DNA from: Tuberibacillus sp. Marseille-P3662 | Lineage (GTDB): Bacteria; Bacillota; Bacilli; Bacillales; Sporolactobacillaceae | DNA length: 64,000 bases | Direction of reading: 5' to 3' | Assembly (NCBI RefSeq): GCF_900178005.1 | Contig: NZ_FXBS01000006.1 | Coordinates: 620,001-684,000 of the forward strand | Shown: piece by piece, positions 57,308 through 64,000 of the stretch | Position numbering within the stretch: the first letter of the stretch is position 1 | How the letters are laid out: every line of letters starts with the position of its first letter | Program-made: the position numbers and the translations under genes | Notes under the pieces: model-generated | The model's database searches: none | Seen by the model: the letters and a program-made list of their open reading frames with translations, nothing else | Told to the model about the DNA's origin: nothing

Positions 57308-57604
57308 TTATTCAATGGTAATTGTTGCATGTATCGTACATGTGACGTCGTTATGTGAACCAAAATGAAAATTATTCAAAAGTTGACTGCTATGAAGTAC
57401 CATTAAAGAAAAGCATTTTTCTTTAATGGATGTCGTGTCGTTTAGAAAAGCTGTCAAGGAGGGGCAACGAAATGCCGGTAACTACCTGTCAATCTTTGTT
57501 TGAGTCAAACTGGATCAAATGAGGATTATGGCTTGAGTGGTGGTCATTAGAGATTTTGAACAAACGTTTACAGGATTAAATATGAATGGGGGGGGACGGT
57601 TAGT
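57308..57604 (+). other. Intergenic region with a 16-codon frame
   Basis: A strong site AAGGAGGGG (57456-57464) precedes ATG 57472 and a frame MPVTTCQSLFESNWIK ending in TGA at 57522. Whether this is a leader peptide, a miniprotein or the start of a lost gene cannot be told. TTGACT at 57383 may be a -35 element, without a good -10. Confidence 0.35.
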
Positions 57605-58039
57605 TTGGAATATAAAAATGTTAATCAGCTACCTAATCATGAACTGCTGAACGGTATTTTATGCTTGCATGAAAGTATTTTCAAAGATTCTGATACCCTC
57701 ATTACCCGAATGGAAAGCAAGCCAAAATTACTTATTACAATGGGGTTGGAACAAGGAAAAGTAGTAGGATATAAAATAGGTTATGAACTTGATTCTGACA
57801 AGTTTTATAGCTGGCTAGGCGGCGTTGATGGCGGTTATAGAAATCAAGGGATAGCATCCGAGTTAATGAAGACACAACATAACGATTTAAAAGAGAAGGG
57901 TTATAAAATTGTCCAAACGAAAACAAAAAATAAATGGCGAAACATGCTCATTTTGAATATCAAACAAGGTTTCAATGTCATTAGGACATACACAGACGAA
58001 AAACGGGAACCAAAAATCATTCTTGAAAAAAATTTATGA
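57605..58039 (+). CDS. GNAT family N-acetyltransferase
   Basis: A 144-aa single-domain GNAT protein with the acetyl-CoA-binding loop GGVDGGYRNQGIASELMKTQ (Q/RxxGxG/A type, about residues 76-95). The C-terminal strand reads GYKIVQTKTKNKWRNMLILN, then QGFNVIRTY. Substrate unknown. TTG start after a G-rich site (GGGGGGGAC). Confidence 0.88.
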   Translation: MEYKNVNQLPNHELLNGILCLHESIFKDSDTLITRMESKPKLLITMGLEQGKVVGYKIGYELDSDKFYSWLGGVDGGYRNQGIASELMKTQHNDLKEKGYKIVQTKTKNKWRNMLILNIKQGFNVIRTYTDEKREPKIILEKNL

Positions 58040-58246
58040 AGCTGAAACGACGGATGGACTATTGTGCTACAGTAAATAATGGTAATATTAGTGACTTAGC
58101 CCATTATTTCAGGCCAATAATAAGAAGTGTAAAAAATAATACGAACACTTGTTTCTGTATCGAGTTTATATTATAATAAATGCAAACCTCTACGAATAAC
58201 CTCTTAGACATTAATTGTCATGAATCCAAAAGGATGTGGTAAACTA

Positions 58247-59272
58247 ATGTCAAATTCATCTATGGTTTTAATTCACGAAGAAGCGCCCGCTTATACCGAT
58301 TATGACCGTCTTTGGAAAGACCTTGTTACCAATAAGTTTGATGATTTTCTTTTGTTTTTGATGCCTGAGCTTTATGAACAAATTAATTGGCAAAAATCGC
58401 CGGATTCGCTGGAACAAGAATTTCACCGGCTGTTTCCGGAAAAGAAAGGGAAGCGCGTCTCAGACAAATTGCTAAAAGTGCAATTAAAAAACGGCCAAGC
58501 GCAGTGGATCCTTGTGCATGTTGAAATCCAAGGCTCAAAGGATCGGGATTTTTCTGAACGCATGTTTCAGTACTTCTACCGGATTTTTGACAAACATCAA
58601 GAGAAAATCGTTGCAATTGCTTTGTTAACTGATGAATACCCATCTTTTAAACCGACAGCCTTTACTTACAAGTTTTACGGGACACATCTTTCTTATAACT
58701 ATAATACATTTAAACTCTTGGATATGAATGAAGCAGAACTTCTGAAATCAGACAATCCTTTTGCCTTGGCTGCTCTAGCTGGTATGTACGTTGCTAAAAG
58801 TAAGGACAATGTTAATCAACGCTATCAGTTCAAACGACAGTTATTCCGTCTTTTGTTAAGCGACAATCCAGGGATTCCAAAAGAGGATATATCCGATCTT
58901 TTGTATTTTATTGATTTTTTGATCAAAGTGCCATCCAGCTTAACGAAGCAACTTGAACATGAAATGGAGCCAGTTTCCCGAGGAGGTGATCGAATGACAC
59001 AGTTCATGGATGGGGAATTGCCACCAACCATCAAGGGACTAGTTGAAAAAATGAAGGAAAGAGGAATGGAAAGAGGAATGGAAAGAGGAATGGAAAGAGG
59101 AATGGAAAGAGGAATGGAAAAAGGAATGGAAAAAGGAATGGAAAAAGGAAAGTCTGAAGAACAGAAAGCGATAGCAAGAGCATTGCTAGAAGAAGGTCTA
59201 GCAATAGAGACCATAGCTAGGGCGACAAAACTTGATAAAGAAACACTTAATCAAATCAAGAATGCGGAGTAA
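58247..59272 (+). CDS. Rpn-family PD-(D/E)XK nuclease/transposase-like protein with C-terminal repeats
   Basis: The 341-aa protein resembles the Rpn (recombination-promoting nuclease) and PDDEXK-type transposase families. It has DYDRLWKDLVTNKFDDFLLF at the N-terminus and a catalytic-type WILVHVEIQGSKDRDFSERM (E-x-Q) followed by FQYFYRIFDKH. The C-terminus has KERG/MERG/MEKG four-residue repeats, then an HTH-like GLAIETIARATKLDKETLNQ. ATG 58247 has AAGGATGTGG upstream; ATG 58220 lacks a site. Such genes are often multicopy. No terminal repeats were seen. Confidence 0.88.
   Translation: MSNSSMVLIHEEAPAYTDYDRLWKDLVTNKFDDFLLFLMPELYEQINWQKSPDSLEQEFHRLFPEKKGKRVSDKLLKVQLKNGQAQWILVHVEIQGSKDRDFSERMFQYFYRIFDKHQEKIVAIALLTDEYPSFKPTAFTYKFYGTHLSYNYNTFKLLDMNEAELLKSDNPFALAALAGMYVAKSKDNVNQRYQFKRQLFRLLLSDNPGIPKEDISDLLYFIDFLIKVPSSLTKQLEHEMEPVSRGGDRMTQFMDGELPPTIKGLVEKMKERGMERGMERGMERGMERGMEKGMEKGMEKGKSEEQKAIARALLEEGLAIETIARATKLDKETLNQIKNAE
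59055..59151 (+). repeat. 12-bp tandem repeat inside the Rpn-type gene
   Basis: About eight units of GGAATGGAAAGA or GGAATGGAAAAA, coding for MERG or MEKG. All are in frame, so copy-number changes would alter only the length of a charged helix. Confidence 0.93.
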
Positions 59273-59491
59273 ATGAGTCATTTGAGGTAAAGATTCACTT
59301 TGAGTATATTTATGATCTCCCTGAACGTGAGAGCGTATCATTTTTAGACATGGATGAAAGTGAGGTTAGGTACGGAGTGCCATACCTATAGGTTAGTGGC
59401 ACTCCATTTATCTGAAATGTCTTTAAACTAAGCCATACACAATTTATAATGTGTAAATAGATAGAGAAGACGGAGTGTGGAGGAACAAACT
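59273..59491 (+). other. Intergenic region with hairpin
   Basis: GGAGTGCCA / TGGCACTCC (59374-59382 with 59396-59404) form a stem with a 13-nt loop. Before it, one frame is open without a start (KIHFEYIYDLPERE..., ending at 59393) and may be a gene remnant. Confidence 0.45.
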
Positions 59492-59945
59492 ATGAATCAA
59501 GCAGCACAAATCTATTGGAATGAATATTGGAAAGGGCACAAAAAGCCTCAGTCAGTGAGTGCATGGCAATTCGGGGCTGATCCGGACAAGTTAGCTCAAT
59601 TAGTGATAGATGGTTGTAAAAACAGCTACGTGTTCGGCCTATGTTTTCTATGAGTTGGGCAATGAACCGTTACCAACAACGGAGGATTATAGCATTATTT
59701 TAAACAGTGATGACCTACCTTTGGCAATCATTAAAACGGTGGAAGTGATGTTCACACCGATGAATGAAGTTTCTAAAGCATTTGCTATTGCTGAAGGAGA
59801 AGGGGACCGAACATACCAATATTGGTGGGAGACTCATGAACAATTTTTTAGAAGAGAGCTAAGTGATATAGGACGTGAATTTTCAGAAGATATGTTGCTT
59901 GTCTGTGAGCGTTTTAAAGTAGTTGATGTGAAGGAAGAATCCTAG
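59492..59945 (+). pseudogene. ASCH-domain protein gene with a frameshift
   Basis: ATG 59492, after TGGAGGA, opens MNQAAQIYWNEYWKGHKKPQ ... SVSAWQFGADPDKLAQLVIDG, then runs out of frame to a stop at 59654. The next frame continues the same protein from about 59610: VKTATCSAYVFYELGNEPLP ... EDMLLVCERFKVVDV. Together they give a normal ASCH protein of about 150 aa (GxKxxT ligand-binding motif). Removing one T at about 59612-59613 restores it. It is either a real lesion or a sequencing error. ASCH domains are thought to bind RNA or nucleoside ligands. Confidence 0.88.
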
Positions 59946-60008
59946 TATTCGGTAATGGTGCACTAATTGAACAGGCTATGAAAATGATAACTGACAGGAG
60001 TATATAAT

Positions 60009-60431
60009 TTGAATATTCAAGGAATTAACCATTTACTGTTTTCGGTGTCAAATTTAGAAACATCCATACATTTTTATGAAAACGTGTTCAATGCAAAGTT
60101 ATTAGTTAAAGGAAACAGCACAGCTTATTTTGATTTGAATGGACTTTGGCTTGCCCTTAACGTAGAAGAAGATATACCCCGCCAGGAAATTCTTCAGTCT
60201 TATACGCATATCGCTTTCACTCTTGCTGAGGATGAATTCAGTAAGGCGTATAGACATTTGAAAAATTTGAATGTCAACATTCTTGAAGGAAGGGAAAGGG
60301 ACGAAAAAGATAAAAAATCCATTTATTTTACTGATCCAGATGGCCACAAACTTGAATTTCATACAGGTTCCTTACAAGATAGAATCAATTATTATAAACA
60401 GGATAAACCCCATATGCACTTTTACGTTTAG
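60009..60431 (+). CDS. fosB: Metallothiol transferase FosB
   Basis: Divalent-metal-dependent thiol (bacillithiol) transferase that opens the epoxide of fosfomycin, a common chromosomal resistance gene in Bacillus. The 140-aa VOC-fold protein starts [20 protein letters not shown]. The expected metal ligands are His8, His67 (SYTHIAF) and Glu116 (GHKLEFHTG), with the ending KPHMHFYV typical of FosB. TTG start with GACAGGAG upstream. A Nudix gene follows 22 bp later. Confidence 0.94.
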   Translation: MNIQGINHLLFSVSNLETSIHFYENVFNAKLLVKGNSTAYFDLNGLWLALNVEEDIPRQEILQSYTHIAFTLAEDEFSKAYRHLKNLNVNILEGRERDEKDKKSIYFTDPDGHKLEFHTGSLQDRINYYKQDKPHMHFYV

Positions 60432-60453
60432 TTAGTCGGAAAGGTTGATTTCA

Positions 60454-60900
60454 ATGACTGATTACATATTAGATTTGAGAAAACGTGTGGGAAATATGCC
60501 CTTGGTATTGAGTGTGGCGGGTTGCCTCATAGTTGATGAGCAGCATCGTGTGCTTTTGCAACATCGAGTGGACAATGATACATGGTCCATTCCAGGAGGT
60601 ATCGTAGAACCGGGTGAATCTGTCGAGGATACTGTAAAAAGAGAAGTGTATGAAGAGACAAACCTTCAAGTCAACCAAATTGATTTTTTTAATATTTATT
60701 CCGGTGATTCGCAGCACTATATTTACCCTAACGGAGATGAAGTATTCTTTGTCAATATAGTATATGTAAGCAGGGAATATTCCGGGCAGTTAATGATAGA
60801 TCATGTTGAGAGTAAGAATACAAAATTTTGGGATATCAACGAATTGCCTCAATTAACCCCACCTAACAAAAAAATATTAGCTGAATTTGCTCGTTACTGA
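60454..60900 (+). CDS. Nudix hydrolase
   Basis: The 148-aa protein has a Nudix box GIVEPGESVEDTVKREVYEE followed by TNL, in which the usual Gly of the final GU is Asn. VLLQHRVDNDTWSIPGG precedes it. Substrate unknown. ATG 60454 fits GGAAAGG upstream. It is probably co-transcribed with fosB and ends at a strong hairpin. Confidence 0.9.
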   Translation: MTDYILDLRKRVGNMPLVLSVAGCLIVDEQHRVLLQHRVDNDTWSIPGGIVEPGESVEDTVKREVYEETNLQVNQIDFFNIYSGDSQHYIYPNGDEVFFVNIVYVSREYSGQLMIDHVESKNTKFWDINELPQLTPPNKKILAEFARY

Positions 60901-60913
60901 TTCGTTTAGGGAT

Positions 60914-60950
60914 CACCCAAAAATGTTCGTGGTCACATTTTTGGGTGGTC
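60914..60950. terminator. Hairpin after the Nudix gene
   Basis: Perfect 13-bp stem CACCCAAAAATGT / ACATTTTTGGGTG (60914-60926 with 60935-60947) with an 8-nt loop. No long T run, but it lies between convergent genes. Confidence 0.7.
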
Positions 60951-61061
60951 AATTTAAAAGGCTCAGAATTCCTTTGCCTTTCACGTTGCGTGGTGTTTTA
61001 GTGGCTACAGACATTCAGGTGGTATGGCATGATTGTACACAAGTATTTGCTAATCATTGAT

Positions 61062-62348
61062 TCACTCACAAGCATGATCCACCTTTTCAACCATCCTGCT
61101 CAGATGCTGAGCGTCCAAAGTAGATAAATTGTCCCAATCGACGACATCCAAAACATAGGCCTTAAACTGCCAAACGTCTTTTTTGACAGGTTTATCACTG
61201 ACAAGCGCAATTTTATATAGAACTTCAAGAAGACCATGGATCACCGAAACATCACCTTGACCATAGTAGCGAATTTGATAAAAACTCTTGTATAGATAAT
61301 CGCCAAATGTTTTCGGTTCGATGATGAGTCTCAATTGATCTTTGTTGTCCGTATAGTACGCCCAAGGCTTGTGATCTTTCCCTAACTCAATTAACAACCC
61401 ACCAAGACGGTTAATGCAGTTAATCGCTGTATGGGGGTCGTTAATGGATGGTGAGATTGACTTAAGAGCGATATCCACTATTTTTTGCATGGCAAATTCG
61501 ATGTCTTGAATCGGCGTTCGCTCATCACCAATGATAATGCCTTGTGGTGATTTCAGTCCATCTGAATTTCCTTCAGACCAATAGAAAAACAGTGGCATGT
61601 TTTTTGGGACATAATCACCGATTTGAAAGTTTGCCTTAAGCACGACGTGATGTTTTTGAGCCCAGTCGATAAGGGATCTATAGTCAATTGTTTGAATATA
61701 TCCTGATCGGTCAGAATGTATCACTTGTTGTGTTGTTGCTTTAAGACCATTAAGATCGGCATCATCCCATTCTGTATATCTGCCATAATAGTTTCTGGAC
61801 AAGACCTTATTGATAATGCCTGATGCTTCATTTCTTATTCTTCCGATTAAAAAATTGACCTTAACCCAACGAGAGGCATGATGCATAAACAGAATAAAAC
61901 AAGCTAGACAAGCAATAGCGATGATGACGGCTGCTATGGGGCTGATTAATGCTTTTTTTGAGTTCTCGGTCAATAGCAAAAGGTTGATTAAGATGAATAT
62001 AAATCCAAATGAATCAACACCCAGCACATGCTGGGTCACTCGGCTGCGCATGAAATCTTGTAACGTTCTTGGTGAAAACAATGAAGAATAGGTTGTCAGC
62101 ACAACCATGATGGATGAAAAACTGATTGTTGTCATTGTTAAAATTGCCGTTATTAGTGATGAATATAACGTCTTCGCTATCTTTTGATCGGTTAACCATA
62201 AATCAGGGATGTGTTTAGCTATATTTGCCATCACCCAATGATCGACAGTTGCTACAAGGGTAACAGCAATTAAAGATAAGATACTATATATTGTCGGTAC
62301 AAACCAAAAACTGTCGCGAATACTTATCCATAATTGGGTCCGGTTCAT
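61062..62348 (-). CDS. DUF2254 family membrane protein
   Basis: The 428-aa protein has four hydrophobic helices in the first about 165 residues and a soluble C-terminal half. DUF2254 signatures: TTISFSSIMVVLTTYSSLFS followed by PRTL, VLGVDSFGFIFILINLLLL, and SPSINDPHTAINCINRLGGL. Function unknown. ATG start with AAAGGTGTGA upstream; it is monocistronic and divergent from the next GNAT gene. Confidence 0.9.
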   Translation of the reverse strand: MNRTQLWISIRDSFWFVPTIYSILSLIAVTLVATVDHWVMANIAKHIPDLWLTDQKIAKTLYSSLITAILTMTTISFSSIMVVLTTYSSLFSPRTLQDFMRSRVTQHVLGVDSFGFIFILINLLLLTENSKKALISPIAAVIIAIACLACFILFMHHASRWVKVNFLIGRIRNEASGIINKVLSRNYYGRYTEWDDADLNGLKATTQQVIHSDRSGYIQTIDYRSLIDWAQKHHVVLKANFQIGDYVPKNMPLFFYWSEGNSDGLKSPQGIIIGDERTPIQDIEFAMQKIVDIALKSISPSINDPHTAINCINRLGGLLIELGKDHKPWAYYTDNKDQLRLIIEPKTFGDYLYKSFYQIRYYGQGDVSVIHGLLEVLYKIALVSDKPVKKDVWQFKAYVLDVVDWDNLSTLDAQHLSRMVEKVDHACE

Positions 62349-62488
62349 GTTGAATCACACCTTTCTAGATAATACCGTTATTCCCTGTGGGTGCGACCGA
62401 AAAACTTGTTTTATTTATAAGAAATTTTCCTTGAAATGCTTTCTGTTCGTGATATGATAGTAGAAATTTATTTGAAGGGGGCAGGGGA

Positions 62489-63277
62489 ATGATTCGGCAA
62501 TTAAGTGAAGAGGATCGCCAAGCTTGTTCTAAGCTGGTGCAAGATAGGCCGGCGGAGAATTTGTTTATTATTGGTGATTTGGAAGCTTATGGGTTTGATG
62601 AAAGTTTTCAGGATGTATGGGGTGACTTTGATAAAAGCGGGCAAATGCGGGGCATTCTGCTTCGCTACCGGGATAATTTTATTCCATATGCTCCGGCAGC
62701 ATTTGATGCTAAGGGATTTGCCGCCATTATTGATCAAGATACCCGTGATCACAAAATCTTGTCCGGTATTGCTGGGATTGTAGAGCAAGTGATGCCTTAT
62801 CTAGAATCTTTGCCTACGAAGACAAGGGATTTGTACTATGCTAAATGTGAACAATTGGAGCCGCTAAAAAGGGTCAGTGCCGATGTTCGTCAAGGAAGTA
62901 TCGATGATGTTCCTGCTATTCTTAAACTGCATGAGCAGATACCTGAATTTGAAGCACAAGAGGGACGCGGAGAAAGCTTAAGCAAGAACATCGAGACAGG
63001 TGTGGCCCGGATCTATTATGTCAATGAGGGCGATACTATGGTTTCCAGTGCGATGACAACGGCGGAGAATAGCCAATCGGCCATGATTGTTGGTGTTTGT
63101 ACACTTGATGAGTATAAAAAGCAAGGATATGCTACTTCTTGTATGGTGCAACTATGCCGTGATTTGTTAGCTGAAGGAAAAGAATTGTGTTTGTTTTATG
63201 ATAACCCCGACGCTGGCAATATATATAAGCGGTTAGGCTTCAAAGATATCGATCGTTGGGTGATGAATGATCTATAG
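62489..63277 (+). CDS. GNAT family N-acetyltransferase (two-domain)
   Basis: The 262-aa protein has an N-terminal GNAT-like half (MIRQLSEEDRQACSKLVQDR) and a C-terminal catalytic-type half with the acetyl-CoA loop TLDEYKKQGYATSCMVQLCR (about residues 208-227) and LFYDNPDAGNIYKRLGFKDI. Substrate unknown. GGGGGCAGGGG precedes the ATG. A good terminator follows. Confidence 0.88.
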   Translation: MIRQLSEEDRQACSKLVQDRPAENLFIIGDLEAYGFDESFQDVWGDFDKSGQMRGILLRYRDNFIPYAPAAFDAKGFAAIIDQDTRDHKILSGIAGIVEQVMPYLESLPTKTRDLYYAKCEQLEPLKRVSADVRQGSIDDVPAILKLHEQIPEFEAQEGRGESLSKNIETGVARIYYVNEGDTMVSSAMTTAENSQSAMIVGVCTLDEYKKQGYATSCMVQLCRDLLAEGKELCLFYDNPDAGNIYKRLGFKDIDRWVMNDL

Positions 63278-63296
63278 GAATTATAGAACCCCCAAA

Positions 63297-63334
63297 GAGA
63301 CCCAAACGCTTATTCAAGCGAATGGGTCTTTTTT
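63297..63334 (+). terminator. Terminator after the GNAT gene
   Basis: AGACCCA / TGGGTCT outer and CGCTT / AAGCG inner stem, then six T. Confidence 0.92.
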
Positions 63335-63352
63335 AGTGTCACCCGGAACGGA

Positions 63353-63451
63353 CTAACCGCTCAGGAGTTTTCCGATGACGCCGGCAAGCACAACTCCGGC
63401 TCCAACAAGTCCTAAGATAATTAAAATGTCTTTAAATGTTAACTGGTTCAT
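63353..63451 (-). CDS. 32-aa single-span membrane miniprotein
   Basis: Reads MNQLTFKDILIILGLVGAGV then VLAGVIGKLLSG, a single hydrophobic helix with a Gly-rich face. GAGGGAGGG lies 5 bp before the ATG, a very strong site. Its gene lies at the end of a structured leader with a terminator. I recognise no family. Confidence 0.75.
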   Translation of the reverse strand: MNQLTFKDILIILGLVGAGVVLAGVIGKLLSG

Positions 63452-63472
63452 ATGATTCCCTCCCTCTACAAA

Positions 63473-63509
63473 ATCTAAGAGGAGTCTGCTGTACAGACTC
63501 CTCTTAGAT
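63473..63509 (-). other. Hairpin before the miniprotein ribosome site
   Basis: Perfect 16-bp stem ATCTAAGAGGAGTCTG / CAGACTCCTCTTAGAT with a 5-nt loop, followed on the minus strand by TTTTG and then the ribosome site. It shares AGTCTG/CAGACT with the neighbouring terminator stem. Confidence 0.8.
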
Positions 63510-63546
63510 AAAAAATAAAGAGTCTGTTCCTAAAAAACAGACTCTA
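63510..63546 (-). terminator. Minus-strand intrinsic terminator in the leader
   Basis: AGAGTCTGTT / AACAGACTCT (63536-63545 with 63519-63528 on the + strand). On the minus strand it is followed by TTATTTTTTAT. It would stop transcription before the 32-aa gene. Confidence 0.8.
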
Positions 63547-63645
63547 CCCGCAAAACGGCATAAAGGAGCCTGCTTAACCAAGGGTATGGGTGTGAATCAA
63601 CCCTAGGTGACAGGCTCCTCCGGATCACGCCTTTTATTAAGTTAC
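63510..63645 (-). ncRNA. Candidate structured leader or small RNA
   Basis: On the minus strand a predicted transcript from about 63643 folds into one long interrupted hairpin: GGCGT/ATGCC, GGAGCCTG/CAGGCTCC, ACC/GGT and AGGGT/ACCCT, with a 14-nt apical loop (TGATTCACACCCAT). It ends in the intrinsic terminator. It matches no RNA family I can name. It may be a riboswitch-like leader of the miniprotein gene or an independent sRNA of about 135 nt. Confidence 0.55.
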
Positions 63646-63649
63646 GCTC

Positions 63650-63678
63650 ATTATAACATGAACCTGATGCGTTTTCAT
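63650..63678 (-). promoter_or_regulatory. Extended -10 promoter of the minus-strand leader
   Basis: Minus strand TG-t-TATAAT (63650-63658), with ATGAAA as a weak -35 17 bp upstream (63673-63678). Confidence 0.6.
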
Positions 63679-63790
63679 TAAAATTGATGGATTTTGTTCA
63701 AAAATTAATCAAAAGAGGAAACGATGTGGAAATACGGCGCATGAATCATGAATAAATGAAAAAAATATGGAGTGGGAGGTGAATGTGACC

Positions 63791-63910
63791 ATGAGTGAAC
63801 ACGTCAATCGACCGCAAAAGCCAAACCATGCGCAAGACAAAGCACAGCAAGAGAAACGAGATGGTTACGGCAACAAAAAAGTTGAAGGCCCGAACCGGCC
63901 ATCGACGTAA
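63791..63910 (+). CDS. Small hydrophilic protein of unknown function
   Basis: A 39-aa protein, MSEHVNRPQKPNHAQDKAQQ then EKRDGYGNKKVEGPNRPST. It is very rich in Lys, Gln, Asn and Pro and lacks hydrophobic segments. GGGAGGTGA lies upstream and a strong terminator follows, so it is very likely a real gene. Composition recalls small spore proteins, but I cannot assign a family. An in-frame GTG at 63785 is a less likely start. Confidence 0.8.
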   Translation: MSEHVNRPQKPNHAQDKAQQEKRDGYGNKKVEGPNRPST

Positions 63911-63916
63911 ATTCAG

Positions 63917-63954
63917 TAAAAAACGCTCGGTCTTCAACAGACCGGGCGTTTTTA
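63917..63954. terminator. Terminator after the 39-aa gene
   Basis: AAAACGC-t-CGGTCT / AGACCG-g-GCGTTTT with loop TCAAC, then T-rich; probably shared with the convergent gene at the window edge. Confidence 0.92.
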
Positions 63955-64000
63955 TTACTTCTCTAACTTGTTAAGAAACTCGTTAACGTCTTCAGGGCTT
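63955..64000 (-). CDS. C-terminal end of a gene cut by the window
   Basis: The minus strand reads SPEDVNEFLNKLEK followed by TAA at 63955-63957, next to the terminator. Only 14 residues are visible, so no product is assigned. Confidence 0.5.
   Translation of the reverse strand, partial: SPEDVNEFLNKLEK

Noticed and set aside
58825-59214. Minus-strand repetitive frame (ISPLSIPLS type)
   Set aside because: It is the antisense shadow of the 12-bp repeat in the Rpn-type gene.
58247-59272. Complete insertion sequence around the Rpn-type gene
   Set aside because: No terminal inverted repeats or target duplications could be seen near its ends.
60949-61061. Short gap between the Nudix hairpin and DUF2254
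   Set aside because: No frame with a ribosome site and no clear repeat or hairpin was found.

Overview
This window is a chromosome segment of an endospore-forming member of the Bacillales (low to moderate GC). The sporulation genes spoIIIAA-AH, spoIVB and spo0A, Gram-positive housekeeping synteny, AGGAGG-type ribosome sites with many TTG starts, a bacillithiol-dependent fosB and bacilliredoxin all support this. Gene order largely follows the B. subtilis yqh-yqi-yqj region. I cannot name the species. An OLE RNA locus points to the alkaliphile/extremophile-associated Bacillales that carry this RNA.

Region 1 (1-20.2 kb) runs almost entirely on the + strand: aroQ, efp, the eight-gene spoIIIA operon (engulfment-stage channel), accBC (first step of fatty-acid synthesis), an Asp23 protein, nusB, folD, xseAB and ispA. 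Next come a small unknown gene, the ~600-nt OLE noncoding RNA with its own sigma-A promoter, its membrane partner oapA, then dxs, a TlyA-type methyltransferase, recN and spoIVB. OLE RNA plus OapA form a known but still poorly understood membrane ribonucleoprotein and are the most notable system here. The argR/ahrC gene expected between the tlyA-like gene and recN is absent.

Region 2 (20.2-26.1 kb): an intergenic array of six GGAACG cores spaced exactly 21 bp apart, a Nudix gene, spo0A with 0A boxes upstream, then mostly minus-strand genes (DUF3231, ArAE-type transporter, MscS channel, DUF2627).

Region 3 (26.2-36.2 kb): the branched-chain keto-acid module. BkdR (sigma-54 activator) precedes a clear -24/-12 promoter and bcd-buk-lpdV-bkdAA-bkdAB-bkdB, then brxB. 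The usual ptb gene is missing. The pathway turns Val/Leu/Ile into acyl-CoA primers for branched-chain fatty acids.

Region 4 (36.3-54.8 kb): amt, a Prli42-like miniprotein, an M20 peptidase, dinB, helD, a MoxR/DUF58/DUF4129 membrane operon, rnz, an OYE reductase, a GDPD phosphodiesterase, a RocB-like hydrolase, an MBL hydrolase, an SDR reductase, and an orphan pair of DppB/DppC-like permeases.

Region 5 (54.8-64 kb) is accessory-like. It holds decayed Uma2 and DinB-superfamily fragments, a LexA-box-controlled Y-family polymerase/YolD/zinc-ribbon operon, GNAT proteins, an Rpn-type nuclease with a 12-bp tandem repeat, a frameshifted ASCH gene, fosB, a Nudix gene and DUF2254. It ends with an unexplained minus-strand leader (long hairpin, terminator, second hairpin) in front of a 32-codon membrane peptide. 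No tRNA, rRNA, CRISPR array or intact insertion sequence was seen.
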